Notes: generated from the sequence alone by a model not told the origin. DNA of 64,000 nucleotides from Lachnospiraceae bacterium UBA1201 (GCA_002309675.1 DBXX01000016.1:1-64000), one strand, 5' to 3'; shown: positions 16,643-25,516, counted from the stretch's first letter. A program made the numbers and translations.

Positions 16643-17736
16643 ATTCCATCACTTCTATCCTGTAAAGACTTAATGGCTTCTTTTTGATCTAGTCGTCTTA
16701 TGTGTCTCCACAAACTGAGCAAACAAGTTATAAACGTAAATATCAATATTATAATTACATTTTTATATGTGAAACTCAATTTTATTCCAAGCATTCTTTC
16801 GCCCGCAAGTAGAAAAAAGCCTTGTATAAACGCACAAAAAATCGATGCCGTCAAAGCAAGTAGAAAAAGCTGAATAAACAAATCTATCTTTAGTTGTGTA
16901 GAGGAATATCCCAGTGTCTTCTTTACCGATAATTCATAGCGCCGTTCGTAAATCCAAATATCAGAAGCTACAACGCAATGCAAAACAGCAAAAGCATACA
17001 ATAAAATGTAAAAATACGCCTCAGAACGAGGGCGTCCAATACTATCATCCGTATGACTTTGTATACCGGTCAAATGAATAAATCCTTTACTATCCTCCAA
17101 AATCGAATACATCTCTTTATAACACGTATAGGTATCATTCGTATTGCTTTCAAGCAATAGATTAACCGTATCATATAATCTCAGATGATCCATGGTTCTA
17201 TCTGATAAATTCGTATACCAAAGAATAATATACCAGTCCAAGTATTCAGAACGGTTTGAGCCTATTATTCCACTCACCCTGTAATCTGATCCATCTATAG
17301 ATAGATAATCTCCTGCACTTTTTTTAAACATGTCTGCAACACTTTTTCCGATAACACATACTGGTTCTGCTTCCTTATTGATCTCAGGATAGTTTCCACT
17401 GATCAAAGGATAAATGTATTCAGTCGACCTAAACACCACATGAGCCTCTGTATTATACTCTACCTTTTCTTCGGACAAAGTGATATGGACGCCGGTCAGA
17501 GCTATATTGCAGTTAATATCAGCACGAATATTTGACAAATCAAAATCCTCTGTTTTTGTCAATTCCGCAATATACCTGCTCTTAAACTGCATCTGGTCCC
17601 GATCATCTTCATATTCCCCTATTTCGTTAAAAATAGAAAGTGAAATAAAAAGAGCGACAAATGCGATTATGCAAGAAAAGAACATATACAAATCAACAGC
17701 CGGATACCGAAAGATCTTTCTTAGTAGATTTCTCAT
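16639..17736 (-). CDS. FtsX-like ABC permease subunit
   Basis: A 365-residue protein with a helix at about 14-36, an extracellular domain with VCVIGKSVADMFKKSAGDYL (a MacB periplasmic-domain-type motif, as in MacB-PCD) and three C-terminal helices from about residue 235. After the second helix it has IYERRYELSVKKTLGYSS, the FtsX-family motif that precedes the coupling helix. Shorter than typical MacB-like permeases. The ATG at 17736 has only a weak AAAG ribosome site. Partner of the 423-residue permease downstream, with a 4-bp overlap. Confidence 0.83.
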   Translation of the reverse strand: MRNLLRKIFRYPAVDLYMFFSCIIAFVALFISLSIFNEIGEYEDDRDQMQFKSRYIAELTKTEDFDLSNIRADINCNIALTGVHITLSEEKVEYNTEAHVVFRSTEYIYPLISGNYPEINKEAEPVCVIGKSVADMFKKSAGDYLSIDGSDYRVSGIIGSNRSEYLDWYIILWYTNLSDRTMDHLRLYDTVNLLLESNTNDTYTCYKEMYSILEDSKGFIHLTGIQSHTDDSIGRPRSEAYFYILLYAFAVLHCVVASDIWIYERRYELSVKKTLGYSSTQLKIDLFIQLFLLALTASIFCAFIQGFFLLAGERMLGIKLSFTYKNVIIILIFTFITCLLSLWRHIRRLDQKEAIKSLQDRSDGI

Positions 17737-17800
17737 TTATCTTTCAAGATTTGAACACCTGTGAATGTTCTTTTTTCCTTTCAATCAAACTTATTAAAAT

Positions 17801-17830
17801 GCGCGACAGATAAATATGTATCTGCCGCGC
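17801..17830 (-). terminator. strong hairpin inside the A+T-rich operon
   Basis: Twelve-pair inverted repeat (GCGCGGCAGATA against TATCTGTCGCGC, one G-T pair) with a 6-base loop, followed on the minus strand by ATTTTAATAAG. It lies in the 120-bp gap between the 150-residue exported protein and the permeases. The T run is imperfect, so partial termination (more message for the small secreted proteins than for the transporter) is the likely effect. Confidence 0.6.
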
Positions 17831-17856
17831 TGATACAGAAACAATTACACATATTT

Positions 17857-18309
17857 CTATTTGATCTTACGCCCTATATTGAACAAATACTTAAAATTTG
17901 AAACATACTGGCTGGATCTACAAGTAAAAAAGCCGCTACTTCCTTCTGAATATTTGAAAAACACTTCAAACTTATCACCACTACAGTGAAACGAAATTGT
18001 ATCCTCATATTCACCGGATTCTTGAAGTCTTTTACTGTATACTTCTTTTTTTTCATTATCATACACAGCAATGATCAATTCACCCTTATGTAATGTCCCT
18101 GTATATTCGATTTTCACATCACAGGGGGAATATGATAAATACGCGCCCACTTCCTTCTTGCACCAACCATCCACGAAATAATTCGTTCCTTCATTATCCA
18201 TATTGATCTCAATTTCGGATTCTCCGTTTAAATGCGACTGAAACCCGAGAACGGTCAGTCCTGCTATAATCAGAAGCAAAAAAATAATTACAAATTTTTT
18301 CTTTATCAT
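17857..18309 (-). CDS. small exported or membrane-anchored protein, unknown function
   Basis: A 150-residue protein with a basic start and one hydrophobic segment (about residues 5-23) that can serve as a signal peptide or anchor. The remainder is a compact beta-rich domain with three Cys residues (WCKKEVG, SPCDVK, FHCSGD, FTCRSS region holds four in all), which could form disulfides outside the cell. No family recognised. The ATG at 18309 follows GAGAGGG. It lies 16 bp after the 155-residue secreted protein gene and upstream of the two permeases and ATPase, so it probably works with that transporter, as a cargo, sensor or immunity-type partner. That role is inference. Confidence 0.7.
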   Translation of the reverse strand: MIKKKFVIIFLLLIIAGLTVLGFQSHLNGESEIEINMDNEGTNYFVDGWCKKEVGAYLSYSPCDVKIEYTGTLHKGELIIAVYDNEKKEVYSKRLQESGEYEDTISFHCSGDKFEVFFKYSEGSSGFFTCRSSQYVSNFKYLFNIGRKIK

Positions 18310-18325
18310 AATCCCTCTCGTTTAA

Positions 18326-18793
18326 TCAACTCTCTTTATCTGATACCCAATCTGTTAAGGATTCATATATACCATCATCCGAAACAAGTTTTCCCCGAAC
18401 TTCAACACTTTTCACACTTTGAAACAGTGAGCCAAATGAATCAGTCCAACATGCCTCAGCCACATGCCACATAGTCGCGGAACCAACTCCACCCTTGTGC
18501 GTGTACCGAACATATCCGAACGCCGGACGAGCTGCATATTCAAAGTTAGAGCTTTCCGACGTTCCCTGTCCTGTAGCTACGCTATGCAGGAACTTTCCAG
18601 TTTTTACAGCTCGAAAAGCTGCAAATCCGGCATCTTCCCTGTACTCATGATACGTGTCTGTACATGTGTAACCTAGCATTCTAAAATTACTTTTGGAATC
18701 ACTTAATCCATATGCATAAGCAACCACAATATTAGCTACACAAACAATCATTATCAACATAATAGTAACTAATATCTTCTTTTGTCGTTTCAT
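18326..18793 (-). CDS. small secreted protein, unknown function (ABC-linked)
   Basis: A 155-residue protein. Residues 1-27 form a classical signal peptide ending near VAYA. The mature part of about 125 residues is rich in Ser, Gly, Ala, Tyr and Thr with several aromatic residues, and contains YVRYTHKGGVGSATMWHVAEACW. The ATG at 18793 follows GGAGGG and a consensus promoter lies 75 bp upstream. First gene of the A+T-rich operon that ends in a MacB-like transporter. The arrangement (small secreted protein, second small protein, ABC permeases and ATPase) resembles bacteriocin or secreted-peptide loci such as lactococcin 972, but the sequence match to that family is not convincing. Confidence 0.7.
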   Translation of the reverse strand: MKRQKKILVTIMLIMIVCVANIVVAYAYGLSDSKSNFRMLGYTCTDTYHEYREDAGFAAFRAVKTGKFLHSVATGQGTSESSNFEYAARPAFGYVRYTHKGGVGSATMWHVAEACWTDSFGSLFQSVKSVEVRGKLVSDDGIYESLTDWVSDKES

Positions 18794-18867
18794 TAAAATC
18801 CCTCCATGGTATTATTCTTCACCGGGGACATAGATGGCGCGTAATATCATACTCTCCGGCTGTAATA

Positions 18868-18896
18868 ATATTAATAATAATTGCACAAATTGTCAA
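18868..18896 (-). promoter_or_regulatory. promoter of the A+T-rich secreted-protein/ABC operon
   Basis: Consensus TTGACA and TAATAT with a 17-base spacer, about 75 bases before the 155-residue protein gene. The surrounding 18794-18961 gap holds no gene. Confidence 0.85.
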
Positions 18897-18961
18897 GTGA
18901 AATTCAGTAAACGGATCGGATTAATTGTCATTTATTAATGAATTATGTGTGAGCGCTTCAC

Positions 18962-20317
18962 TTACGAACGCAATAGATCGATCGGCTGTTTGCGAAGGTA
19001 ACTATGCAGAATGACATACTGCATGAAAAACATAAGCAAGAGCAGAATGCCCAATGCACCGGCTGCGACCCTGACAAAATCCAAAACATTCAATTCCAAT
19101 CGGAACATGATCAACGAACCGACATACTCATTTAGAATGAAGATCAATACGGCTGAACATACAACGCCGAACAAAACGGCAACAAGGGCGATATACAGCA
19201 GTTCATAAAACCCGATCTGCAGGATGCCTCCTCTTTGAATACCCATAGCACGTAGAATTCCGTTGTAGTGCTTGCGGTCCATTGCCCGCTGTGTGAAGAT
19301 ATTGTAGAGATGGATCAGTAGAGAAAATATGATCATTCCACCGAACAACGCTCCGACCTTGTTGACCAGGATGTCCACCGAAGTGATCTCATTGCAAGGC
19401 ACGATTACCTCGCGATATACATCATTGTCATAATACATCCTGCTCCCTGCACTCCCGATCTGCTCTGAAAAACGATTCGCAACCTTGGCATAATTCTTGT
19501 AGTTATCCACAGTGTAACTATGACGCATTCTCAAGGCAGACGTCTCTCGACGCAGTTCTTCATTTCCACGTAGCCAAATCTGCGGCATATACATCGTTCC
19601 ATATTCACGGAAGTACTCTCCATCTATGATCCCAACGATCGTCACATGATCCATGACGGTCCCTTCTTTGTGGATGAAGGAAACCGTTTTTCCCACATAA
19701 TCCTCTGCGTCCTGAAGGATTCCATACTTTCGCAGCATGAAATCCGAAATCATGATCTCGTTCGAATTCTGCGGCTCACGGCCGAACAGTAGAGGGCTGT
19801 CCTTCCTGTTTTGATACTGATACTCTTCCAAACAAGCCCCGCAAAATAAGGTATCCGAAAGCAAGAAGCCGACCTGAAATTCGATACTCCGCCCGTTATT
19901 TCTGCTCTGAAATGTCATACTGGGAGGGTAGAAACTGTTATCATCGACCCCCTGATGGATCTGGTCTTCACACACCATCGTCATAAATCGGTTCGAAGTC
20001 CGAACATACGTATCGCTTTGTAATACTTTGTCGAGATCCATCACCGCATACCGAATCGGTTCCGATAATTCCTCCCACGCATCCATCTCTGACAGAAGTT
20101 CAGATTCATCCTCCCCCTGTTCCGTATATACGGTAAATGTACTGGCCGAACGATAACCTTTCGTATATTTCTCATTCGCATTCCCGATAGCAGCTCGCAT
20201 AGAAAGCCAGGCTACCAGAAGCATCGATATAACGATGAGATTGATCAGGATCCGCAGCGTATTACGTTTATGGCAGCACAGATTATATCCGGCATTTGCG
20301 AAATAAAACTTCTTCAT
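18962..20317 (-). CDS. FtsX-like ABC permease subunit
   Basis: A 451-residue permease: N-terminal helix (about 22-44), extracellular domain to about residue 320, then three helices (about 325-350, 370-400 and 415-440). MDRKHYNGILRAMGIQRGGI is the FtsX-family segment between helices. The extracellular part has REPQNSNEIMISDFMLRKYG, the MacB-PCD pattern. The ATG at 20317 follows GGAGGGCAGGG and lies 11 bp after the preceding permease. Last gene of a five-gene operon. Presumably pairs with the 402-residue permease. Substrate unknown. Confidence 0.85.
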   Translation of the reverse strand: MKKFYFANAGYNLCCHKRNTLRILINLIVISMLLVAWLSMRAAIGNANEKYTKGYRSASTFTVYTEQGEDESELLSEMDAWEELSEPIRYAVMDLDKVLQSDTYVRTSNRFMTMVCEDQIHQGVDDNSFYPPSMTFQSRNNGRSIEFQVGFLLSDTLFCGACLEEYQYQNRKDSPLLFGREPQNSNEIMISDFMLRKYGILQDAEDYVGKTVSFIHKEGTVMDHVTIVGIIDGEYFREYGTMYMPQIWLRGNEELRRETSALRMRHSYTVDNYKNYAKVANRFSEQIGSAGSRMYYDNDVYREVIVPCNEITSVDILVNKVGALFGGMIIFSLLIHLYNIFTQRAMDRKHYNGILRAMGIQRGGILQIGFYELLYIALVAVLFGVVCSAVLIFILNEYVGSLIMFRLELNVLDFVRVAAGALGILLLLMFFMQYVILHSYLRKQPIDLLRS

Positions 20318-20328
20318 ACCCTGCCCTC

Positions 20329-21537
20329 CTACTGCGATTCACTGCGCATTAGTTCAGTGATCTCTGCGGTTTTAAATGTTCGTTTTCCCAAAAAGCAGGC
20401 TGCCCAGGCCAGCACTGAAACCGCAATAAAACCAAACAGCGCAGTCCCGTTCCACACATTTGTCGATATATCCATTTCAAAATGCAGATCGGAGAGGCAG
20501 ACGGAAACGTAAGCCAGTAAATGCGGCGAAATAAACTGAGAAATCAAAAACGCGATTGCTAATACCCCCTGTGTTACCATGCACACCACAGTCATAATTC
20601 CTCGGGTCCGAAAGCCCAATGCCTTAAGCAAGGAAAAAAAGCGGGTTCGACGTGCAAAATAAGCACGTGCAGTCGCGAACAGAATACCCACTACCATCAG
20701 TCCTATAAAACCACACAATACATATAACAGGAACAATACCGTCATGTATCCGTCGATGACGGATTTGTTGTATGAATTAGCAAAATAGTAATGCGATTTG
20801 ATCTCATTGATGATCTTATTGAGTTGCAGGATCGAGTCCGGCTGAAGGAGGACCCGGTTTTCTTTCATCATCTTGGGAACGACCGATTCATAAACCGGAA
20901 TCGTAACATAAAAGAATGCCATCTTACTATCGTCACGTCTGTATACTCCCGCAACCCTCGTCGATATCTTTGAATTCATCCTGCCCGGAAGCTCCATCAC
21001 ATCGCCCGCGTAGCATCCTATCATTTCTGCCGCTTTATCACTCAACCAGATTTTGTAAGTAGAATTATCCTCCTCCGTCCACGGATCACCTGCCAACAAA
21101 ACTTCATTCATCCTCGTGATAGAAGCATGTGTTTTATCTTGTACAACATCCCCGGTACTTCCACTCATGCCAAAGGATCGTGTAAACACCTCTCCACTTT
21201 CGCTATCCTGATATTCCTCCACGTAATACTGATTCTCTGAATCCGACGAATCTATTCCGATCAGATCACTCCGTATAGTCGGGAATTCAATGACCTTCAG
21301 CGGCATCTCTTCCAATGTCGGGAGAAAGCCAGCTGGAAGCTTATTCATTTCGATCACGTTGATATAGGAATCTGCAAATTCATCATCAAGCACATTCGGA
21401 ATACGCCTTGTGACTAAAAGAATCGATATTAAAGATGCGAAAAAAAACGAGGCACTCAATAAGAAGACAACATAAAAATGCCACTGTGTGCGAAGCTCGT
21501 CTCCCGCGATCTGTAAGCATCCCCTAAAGCGTTTCAT
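20329..21537 (-). CDS. FtsX-like ABC permease subunit
   Basis: A 402-residue MacB-type permease with a helix at about 17-40, an extracellular domain to about 275, and three C-terminal helices. RTRFFSLLKALGFRTRGIM is the FtsX-family loop. The ATG at 21537 overlaps the ATPase stop by 14 bp and has GGAGG upstream inside the ATPase gene; a longer in-frame start at 21636 lies well inside the ATPase and is not credible. Works with the neighbouring permease and ATPase. Confidence 0.85.
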   Translation of the reverse strand: MKRFRGCLQIAGDELRTQWHFYVVFLLSASFFFASLISILLVTRRIPNVLDDEFADSYINVIEMNKLPAGFLPTLEEMPLKVIEFPTIRSDLIGIDSSDSENQYYVEEYQDSESGEVFTRSFGMSGSTGDVVQDKTHASITRMNEVLLAGDPWTEEDNSTYKIWLSDKAAEMIGCYAGDVMELPGRMNSKISTRVAGVYRRDDSKMAFFYVTIPVYESVVPKMMKENRVLLQPDSILQLNKIINEIKSHYYFANSYNKSVIDGYMTVLFLLYVLCGFIGLMVVGILFATARAYFARRTRFFSLLKALGFRTRGIMTVVCMVTQGVLAIAFLISQFISPHLLAYVSVCLSDLHFEMDISTNVWNGTALFGFIAVSVLAWAACFLGKRTFKTAEITELMRSESQ

Positions 21538-22204
21538 CGGCAACGATTCCTCCATCCAACATACGGATCCTGCGTTTTGCGCGTTTTGCGTCCTCCTCAT
21601 TATGCGTAACAAGCAGAATGCTTTTACCTTCTCCATTCAATCGCTCGAACAAATTCATGATCTCCTTTGAATTCTCCGAATCCAGGTTTCCGCATGGTTC
21701 ATCGGCCAGAATGAACTCTGGTTCGCCAACTAGCGCGCGGGCAATGCAGACTCTTTGCTTTTCCCCACCGGACAGAGTGTCCGCCCGCTGTTTTGCCTTG
21801 TGAGCAAGTCCGACGGTCTCCAACGCTTTCATGACACGTTCTTTTCGTTCTTTCTTACCCACACCACCGATCAGCAGGGGCATCTCAACATTTTTATAGG
21901 CACTATAAGCTGGTTCCAAATAAAACGCCTGAAACACGTAACCGATCTTCCGATTTCGCAGATCAGCCCTTTTGTTTTCCGAAAGATCCTTCGTATTCAG
22001 TCCTCCGATCAAGACCTCCCCGGAGGTGGGCATATCGATCAGGCCGATCATATTCAAAAGCGTGGATTTCCCGCTGCCGGACTTTCCGACCACGGCCACA
22101 TACTCTCCCGCCTCCATAGAAAATGACACATGAGCCAGCGCTTGCTGACTCTGTGTCTTTGAAACATATTCCTTCGTGAGATCACGACACTCTATAATCT
22201 TCAT
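21524..22204 (-). CDS. MacB/LolD-type ABC transporter ATPase
   Basis: A 226-residue ATPase with Walker A GKSGSGKST, Q-loop YVFQAFYLEP, signature LSGGEKQR, Walker B FILADEPCGNLDS and H-loop LVTHNEEDAKRAK. The ATG at 22204 follows GGAGGGGAAGC. It belongs with the two FtsX-like permeases downstream and a lipoprotein upstream. The group is like MacB/BceA modules used for peptide efflux, peptide sensing or lipoprotein handling. No two-component system lies next to it, which argues against a classical BceRS-AB resistance module. Confidence 0.93.
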   Translation of the reverse strand: MKIIECRDLTKEYVSKTQSQQALAHVSFSMEAGEYVAVVGKSGSGKSTLLNMIGLIDMPTSGEVLIGGLNTKDLSENKRADLRNRKIGYVFQAFYLEPAYSAYKNVEMPLLIGGVGKKERKERVMKALETVGLAHKAKQRADTLSGGEKQRVCIARALVGEPEFILADEPCGNLDSENSKEIMNLFERLNGEGKSILLVTHNEEDAKRAKRRIRMLDGGIVADETL

Positions 22205-22239
22205 GCTTCCCCTCCACACAAGTTTCTAAAAGCTCTTCA

Positions 22240-22764
22240 TTAATCGGACACAGGCGCATATCTCATATAAAAAACTTCTTCGCCCGTCTCATAGTCCTCA
22301 GAAAAGATTCCAAATTTCCCCTCGCTCGGACAATATGTCAAAAAGGACTCTATTTCAAATCCATTTGCGAATGTCATCCGAATTTCTACCTCATAATATA
22401 ACCTTGGGTCATCCTGGAACGCGTTTTCGTATACCTGATCATGAGGGATGAGGTAATGCTTATATCCTTCATAATCAAAGTTCTCCTTCAAATCGGCTAC
22501 AAACTCGTCTGCATCGATCTTCTCATCAATTTTCCGGCCATAAACTGCGGCCTGGAACGCACCAAAAATTTCGATATACTCATCCCAAGCATATTTCTCA
22601 AGAATGATTCCCTTTCCGTTGACGACGATCCGTTCTTCCACGCCGTTTTCCGTCGTGCCCACATAGGTTCCGCTCGGAATCAACTGTTTCTTTCCACAGG
22701 CCGAAAGAGAAAGCATCAGCATTATCCCTAACATCCATAAAAAGAACCATTTTCGAAGTTTCAT
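22240..22764 (-). CDS. small lipoprotein of the MacB-like operon, unknown function
   Basis: A 174-residue lipoprotein. The signal peptide ends in LSAC with Cys23. The mature part starts with SGTYVGTTENGVEERIVVNGKG, a beta-hairpin pattern common in small clostridial lipoproteins, and continues as a mixed fold. The ATG directly abuts the TAG stop of the DUF2156-GNAT gene and lies 35 bp before the ATPase, so it is part of the same operon. Possibly the extracytoplasmic accessory or substrate-binding partner of the transporter; this is inferred from position. Confidence 0.75.
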   Translation of the reverse strand: MKLRKWFFLWMLGIMLMLSLSACGKKQLIPSGTYVGTTENGVEERIVVNGKGIILEKYAWDEYIEIFGAFQAAVYGRKIDEKIDADEFVADLKENFDYEGYKHYLIPHDQVYENAFQDDPRLYYEVEIRMTFANGFEIESFLTYCPSEGKFGIFSEDYETGEEVFYMRYAPVSD

Positions 22765-24189
22765 CTAGTTCTCCTTATATTCAAAATAGTAAAACTCATC
22801 ATCCTGTCCCGCTTTCACGAATCCATTGTCCGTGATCATCTTATAGGAAGCCGAGTTCACCTGATAACAACGCGCCTTACAGTGCAAGCCCAGTTTTTCA
22901 CTCGCGTATCGCGCCATAGCGCCGAATGCCACTGTCCCGTAACCACGTCCGTGGTACTCAGGTTGTATCCGACAGCCGATCTCCACATCGCCGCAGGAAG
23001 TAAACTGCCATAGGATTCCCTCTCCGATCATATCGCCGTCGGGCGTTTCGCGGATCGCGAAATTGATTGAATCACCGCAGGCATTGTCATGCAGGATCGA
23101 GTGATAGAACAAACCTTCACAGACCGGACCGGTCAATGATACATCCTCGCGGTAATCGTAGCCCCAGTAGCGGTTGTTTTCCACGTCGGTGTTGAGCGCA
23201 AAACATGCGAGGATATCCTCCGGGCGGATCCGGGTCAGGACGACCGGACCGGCCTGCAGGACCAGATCCTGCGGCACGCACGCTGCCGGTGTATTCACAT
23301 GGACCAGGTATTTGTGGACCATGTCGATCGGGTGATACTGCTGCTTCGACGTACGAAGCCCGGGATCGCCCGAATCATCTTCACGGTTGATCGTTGTACA
23401 TTTTCCGGGGAAAAGCTCGTCTACGAGCCTTACAAGGCCATTGTACATGGTCGGGTAAGCTCCTTCGTATTCTAGGAGCGCCTTTTCCACGTGGATCACG
23501 AGCATATCGCCGACGATCTCGGCGATACTGAACGCTGCGATCGCGTCGCCAACCTCCAGGCAGGCCGTGATCATCTGAAAGCATTCGCTTAAAGCGAGCA
23601 GATTTTTCGCAGATTCCAGTTCCATCCGTTCCAGCAGGTTCGCATCCGCGTGCTCCGCCTCATAGCGTGTGAGCATAACGTCGAGTTTCGGCTGATCCTC
23701 CGGCTTAAGCAGACGGATCTTCGGCTCGCCGTATAGTTTCCGAAATTTATTGATATGGTTGCGCTGCCCGCTGTATTTCTTTCCGGCAAATGTCTTCGTC
23801 TCCTCAAAGGAATAGAGATAGTCGCTCCAGCGACGGTCATAGGAGCCCATGGCGTTGTCAAATCGCGAATCTTCGCGAAGTTCCAAAAGCCTCTGCTCCG
23901 ATACAGGATAGAAACGAAGCGGCAGGTTCTCCTCCTGCACATATTGCAGAAGCTCATCGATCATACCGTCCGGATCCTTACCGACCGGATAGGTAAAAGC
24001 CGGCTGGTCTCCTACATTCTGCCGGATCGTAAATGTATCATTCCATAAGCAAAACTGCATGTCCGTGCCTGCATTCCAGAGGATCAGACTCCCGACCGAG
24101 AGATCACTCGCCGGAAAGTTCTTTCCGCACTTCAGAAAGCAGCGGTACGCATGCAGTTTCTCTATAGAATACGGCTCAAATAAAAGCAT
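22765..24189 (-). CDS. DUF2156-GNAT fusion acyltransferase
   Basis: A 474-residue two-domain protein. Residues 1-295 match the DUF2156 fold (the acyl-transferase half of MprF/FemX-like enzymes): GKKYSGQRNHINKFRKLYGEP, ALLEYEGAYPTMYNGLVRLV and the end DPGLRTSKQQYHPIDMVHKY are typical. Residues 310-474 form a GNAT N-acetyltransferase with IQPEYHGRGYGTVAFGAMARYA as the acetyl-CoA loop and NSASYKMITDNGF. No membrane helices. The ATG at 24189 follows GGGAGG. It heads the operon with the lipoprotein and MacB-like transporter, so it may modify a peptide, lipid or amino-acid conjugate handled by that transporter. Substrate unknown. Confidence 0.82.
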   Translation of the reverse strand: MLLFEPYSIEKLHAYRCFLKCGKNFPASDLSVGSLILWNAGTDMQFCLWNDTFTIRQNVGDQPAFTYPVGKDPDGMIDELLQYVQEENLPLRFYPVSEQRLLELREDSRFDNAMGSYDRRWSDYLYSFEETKTFAGKKYSGQRNHINKFRKLYGEPKIRLLKPEDQPKLDVMLTRYEAEHADANLLERMELESAKNLLALSECFQMITACLEVGDAIAAFSIAEIVGDMLVIHVEKALLEYEGAYPTMYNGLVRLVDELFPGKCTTINREDDSGDPGLRTSKQQYHPIDMVHKYLVHVNTPAACVPQDLVLQAGPVVLTRIRPEDILACFALNTDVENNRYWGYDYREDVSLTGPVCEGLFYHSILHDNACGDSINFAIRETPDGDMIGEGILWQFTSCGDVEIGCRIQPEYHGRGYGTVAFGAMARYASEKLGLHCKARCYQVNSASYKMITDNGFVKAGQDDEFYYFEYKEN

Positions 24190-24316
24190 CGTGTAAACCT
24201 CCCATCAATTCTACATATCGACGCTTAGCAATCATTCTTCTTTTAATTTGTTTATCAGCATCTCATCTCTCTGAAAGAGATGACACGCCCATTCTTCTTA
24301 TTCATTCAAAGCGGGT

Positions 24317-25195
24317 TCAAAAATGCAGATCAAACATTGTATATGCCATACCGACAGTTGCACTGAAAAAATTAGCGAGAACGCCATATGCAGCTGCAGT
24401 CTTAGGGCGCTTCTCCCCTTTCAGATTCACGAGGCTGCGGGAATAGTATATGCTTTCGGAGAGCATAATAATACATTCCAAAACTATAAAACTTTCAAAC
24501 CAGATATTCCAACCGGCTGAGGCGGAATAAAGCGTATAAAGAAACAGATTCATCGGGATATTCGACGCAGTATTCGCTATGAAAAACTTCTTTCTGTTTT
24601 GGGGCACCCTCGAAAAGCCGAAGGATGAAAAGACTGCGTACTCCATCACCAACGTAAGTATATAGCAGACCAAAAGGTATGTAATAAACGATACGAAAGG
24701 CCCTAATGAACCGGAAACGACCCATCTGTCTTTTTGAAAGTCATATGTATAGTCACGTGGCTCTATCATACTCTCGCTCATGGTCACTTCGCCTTCCGGC
24801 GAAATAAAAAGAAGTCTGCCGGGAAAAGGATTCTTATAGCCGCCATAATGCCAAGGGCCTTTTGAATGGTATAACAGAGAGTTCGGATAGTATATCCAGC
24901 CATCATAATAAAACAGACTCAGGTACTCTTCGATCGATTCCTTATCCACTTGATCCAAATGAAACCCACTGTTTACTTTTTCCCGCTCGTCCCAAAAACC
25001 ATAGGGCTTTGTGGCACCAGTATATTCTTTCACGATTATGGCACAAGAATACCCTGACGGCAGGTTTTCGATGTTGATCTGATAGTCCGGATGACAGCCC
25101 ATGTCCGCAGAAACATATGAAACACTCGTCCAAATAACGAGCAGAGTCATGGAAAGCATCACGATTCCCTTTAAAAAACCACCTTTTGTTTTCAT
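24317..25195 (-). CDS. membrane protein with extracytoplasmic N-terminal domain, unknown function
   Basis: A 292-residue protein. A signal peptide (about 1-31, ending VSADM) leads to an exported domain to about residue 160 with CHPDYQINIENLPSGYSCAI and LLFISPEGEVTMSES, then four membrane helices (about 163-185, 203-225, 230-250 and 268-290). The layout matches small Lachnospiraceae membrane proteins of unknown role. The ATG at 25195 follows AGGAGGAG. A consensus promoter at 25259-25287 drives it alone. A perfect 8-pair hairpin TCATCTCT/AGAGATGA follows the gene near 24260, without a T run. No function is claimed. Confidence 0.75.
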   Translation of the reverse strand: MKTKGGFLKGIVMLSMTLLVIWTSVSYVSADMGCHPDYQINIENLPSGYSCAIIVKEYTGATKPYGFWDEREKVNSGFHLDQVDKESIEEYLSLFYYDGWIYYPNSLLYHSKGPWHYGGYKNPFPGRLLFISPEGEVTMSESMIEPRDYTYDFQKDRWVVSGSLGPFVSFITYLLVCYILTLVMEYAVFSSFGFSRVPQNRKKFFIANTASNIPMNLFLYTLYSASAGWNIWFESFIVLECIIMLSESIYYSRSLVNLKGEKRPKTAAAYGVLANFFSATVGMAYTMFDLHF

Positions 25196-25258
25196 ACTAT
25201 TCTCCTCCTAAAAACACACTGCAAAAACTGCAGATTCCGAAACCATATCCTATCATTG

Positions 25259-25287
25259 ATATTACCATGAAGCCTTATAAAAGTCAA
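25259..25287 (-). promoter_or_regulatory. promoter of the 292-residue membrane protein gene
   Basis: TTGACT and TAATAT with a 17-base spacer, starting immediately after the terminator hairpin of the preceding unit. Confidence 0.7.
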
Positions 25288-25511
25288 TCCCGGGGGTGCC
25301 TTTGCAGGCACTCCCGGGATCCGGATTTTTTCTCTGCGAGTAACATATTATAAGCTTCGATCTTGCGGATCTTACGTGCCTGCCATACCGAAAACAGGAA
25401 GACCAGCACCGAAAGTATGATGGACGGCATGAAGCTGATGGCCGTCTGCAGGATCAGACTGTCAGAAGTATATCCGATGGCCTTGTAGATGCCGTAATCC
25501 TTTCTCTTCAA
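25284..25511 (-). pseudogene. FtsX-like permease remnant (C-terminal fragment with internal deletion)
   Basis: A 75-codon frame opening with TTG at 25511 and lacking a ribosome site. It reads RKDYGIYKAIGYTSDSLILQ, the FtsX-family loop motif, then jumps from AISFMPS directly to a final helix and KIRKIEAYNMLLAE, the usual end of such permeases. The membrane helices normally found between are missing, and the whole N-terminal part and ATPase are absent. The 3' end runs through the terminator of the upstream lipoprotein gene. Best read as the leftover of a deleted ABC transporter. Confidence 0.7.
25288..25319 (-). terminator. terminator after the Thr-rich lipoprotein gene and FtsX remnant
   Basis: TCCCGGGAGTGCC and GGCACCCCCGGGA form about 13 pairs with one mismatch around a 6-base loop; a short T-rich stretch (TTGACTTTTAT) follows and doubles as the -35 region of the next promoter. 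Confidence 0.7.
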
Positions 25512-25516
25512 ATGCT

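Noticed and set aside
18326..18793. Lactococcin 972-type bacteriocin
   Set aside because: Gene layout is suggestive, but the mature protein is larger and lacks a convincing match to the family pattern.
24255..24285. Hairpin after the 292-residue membrane protein as terminator
   Set aside because: Perfect 8-pair stem but no following T run on the minus strand.
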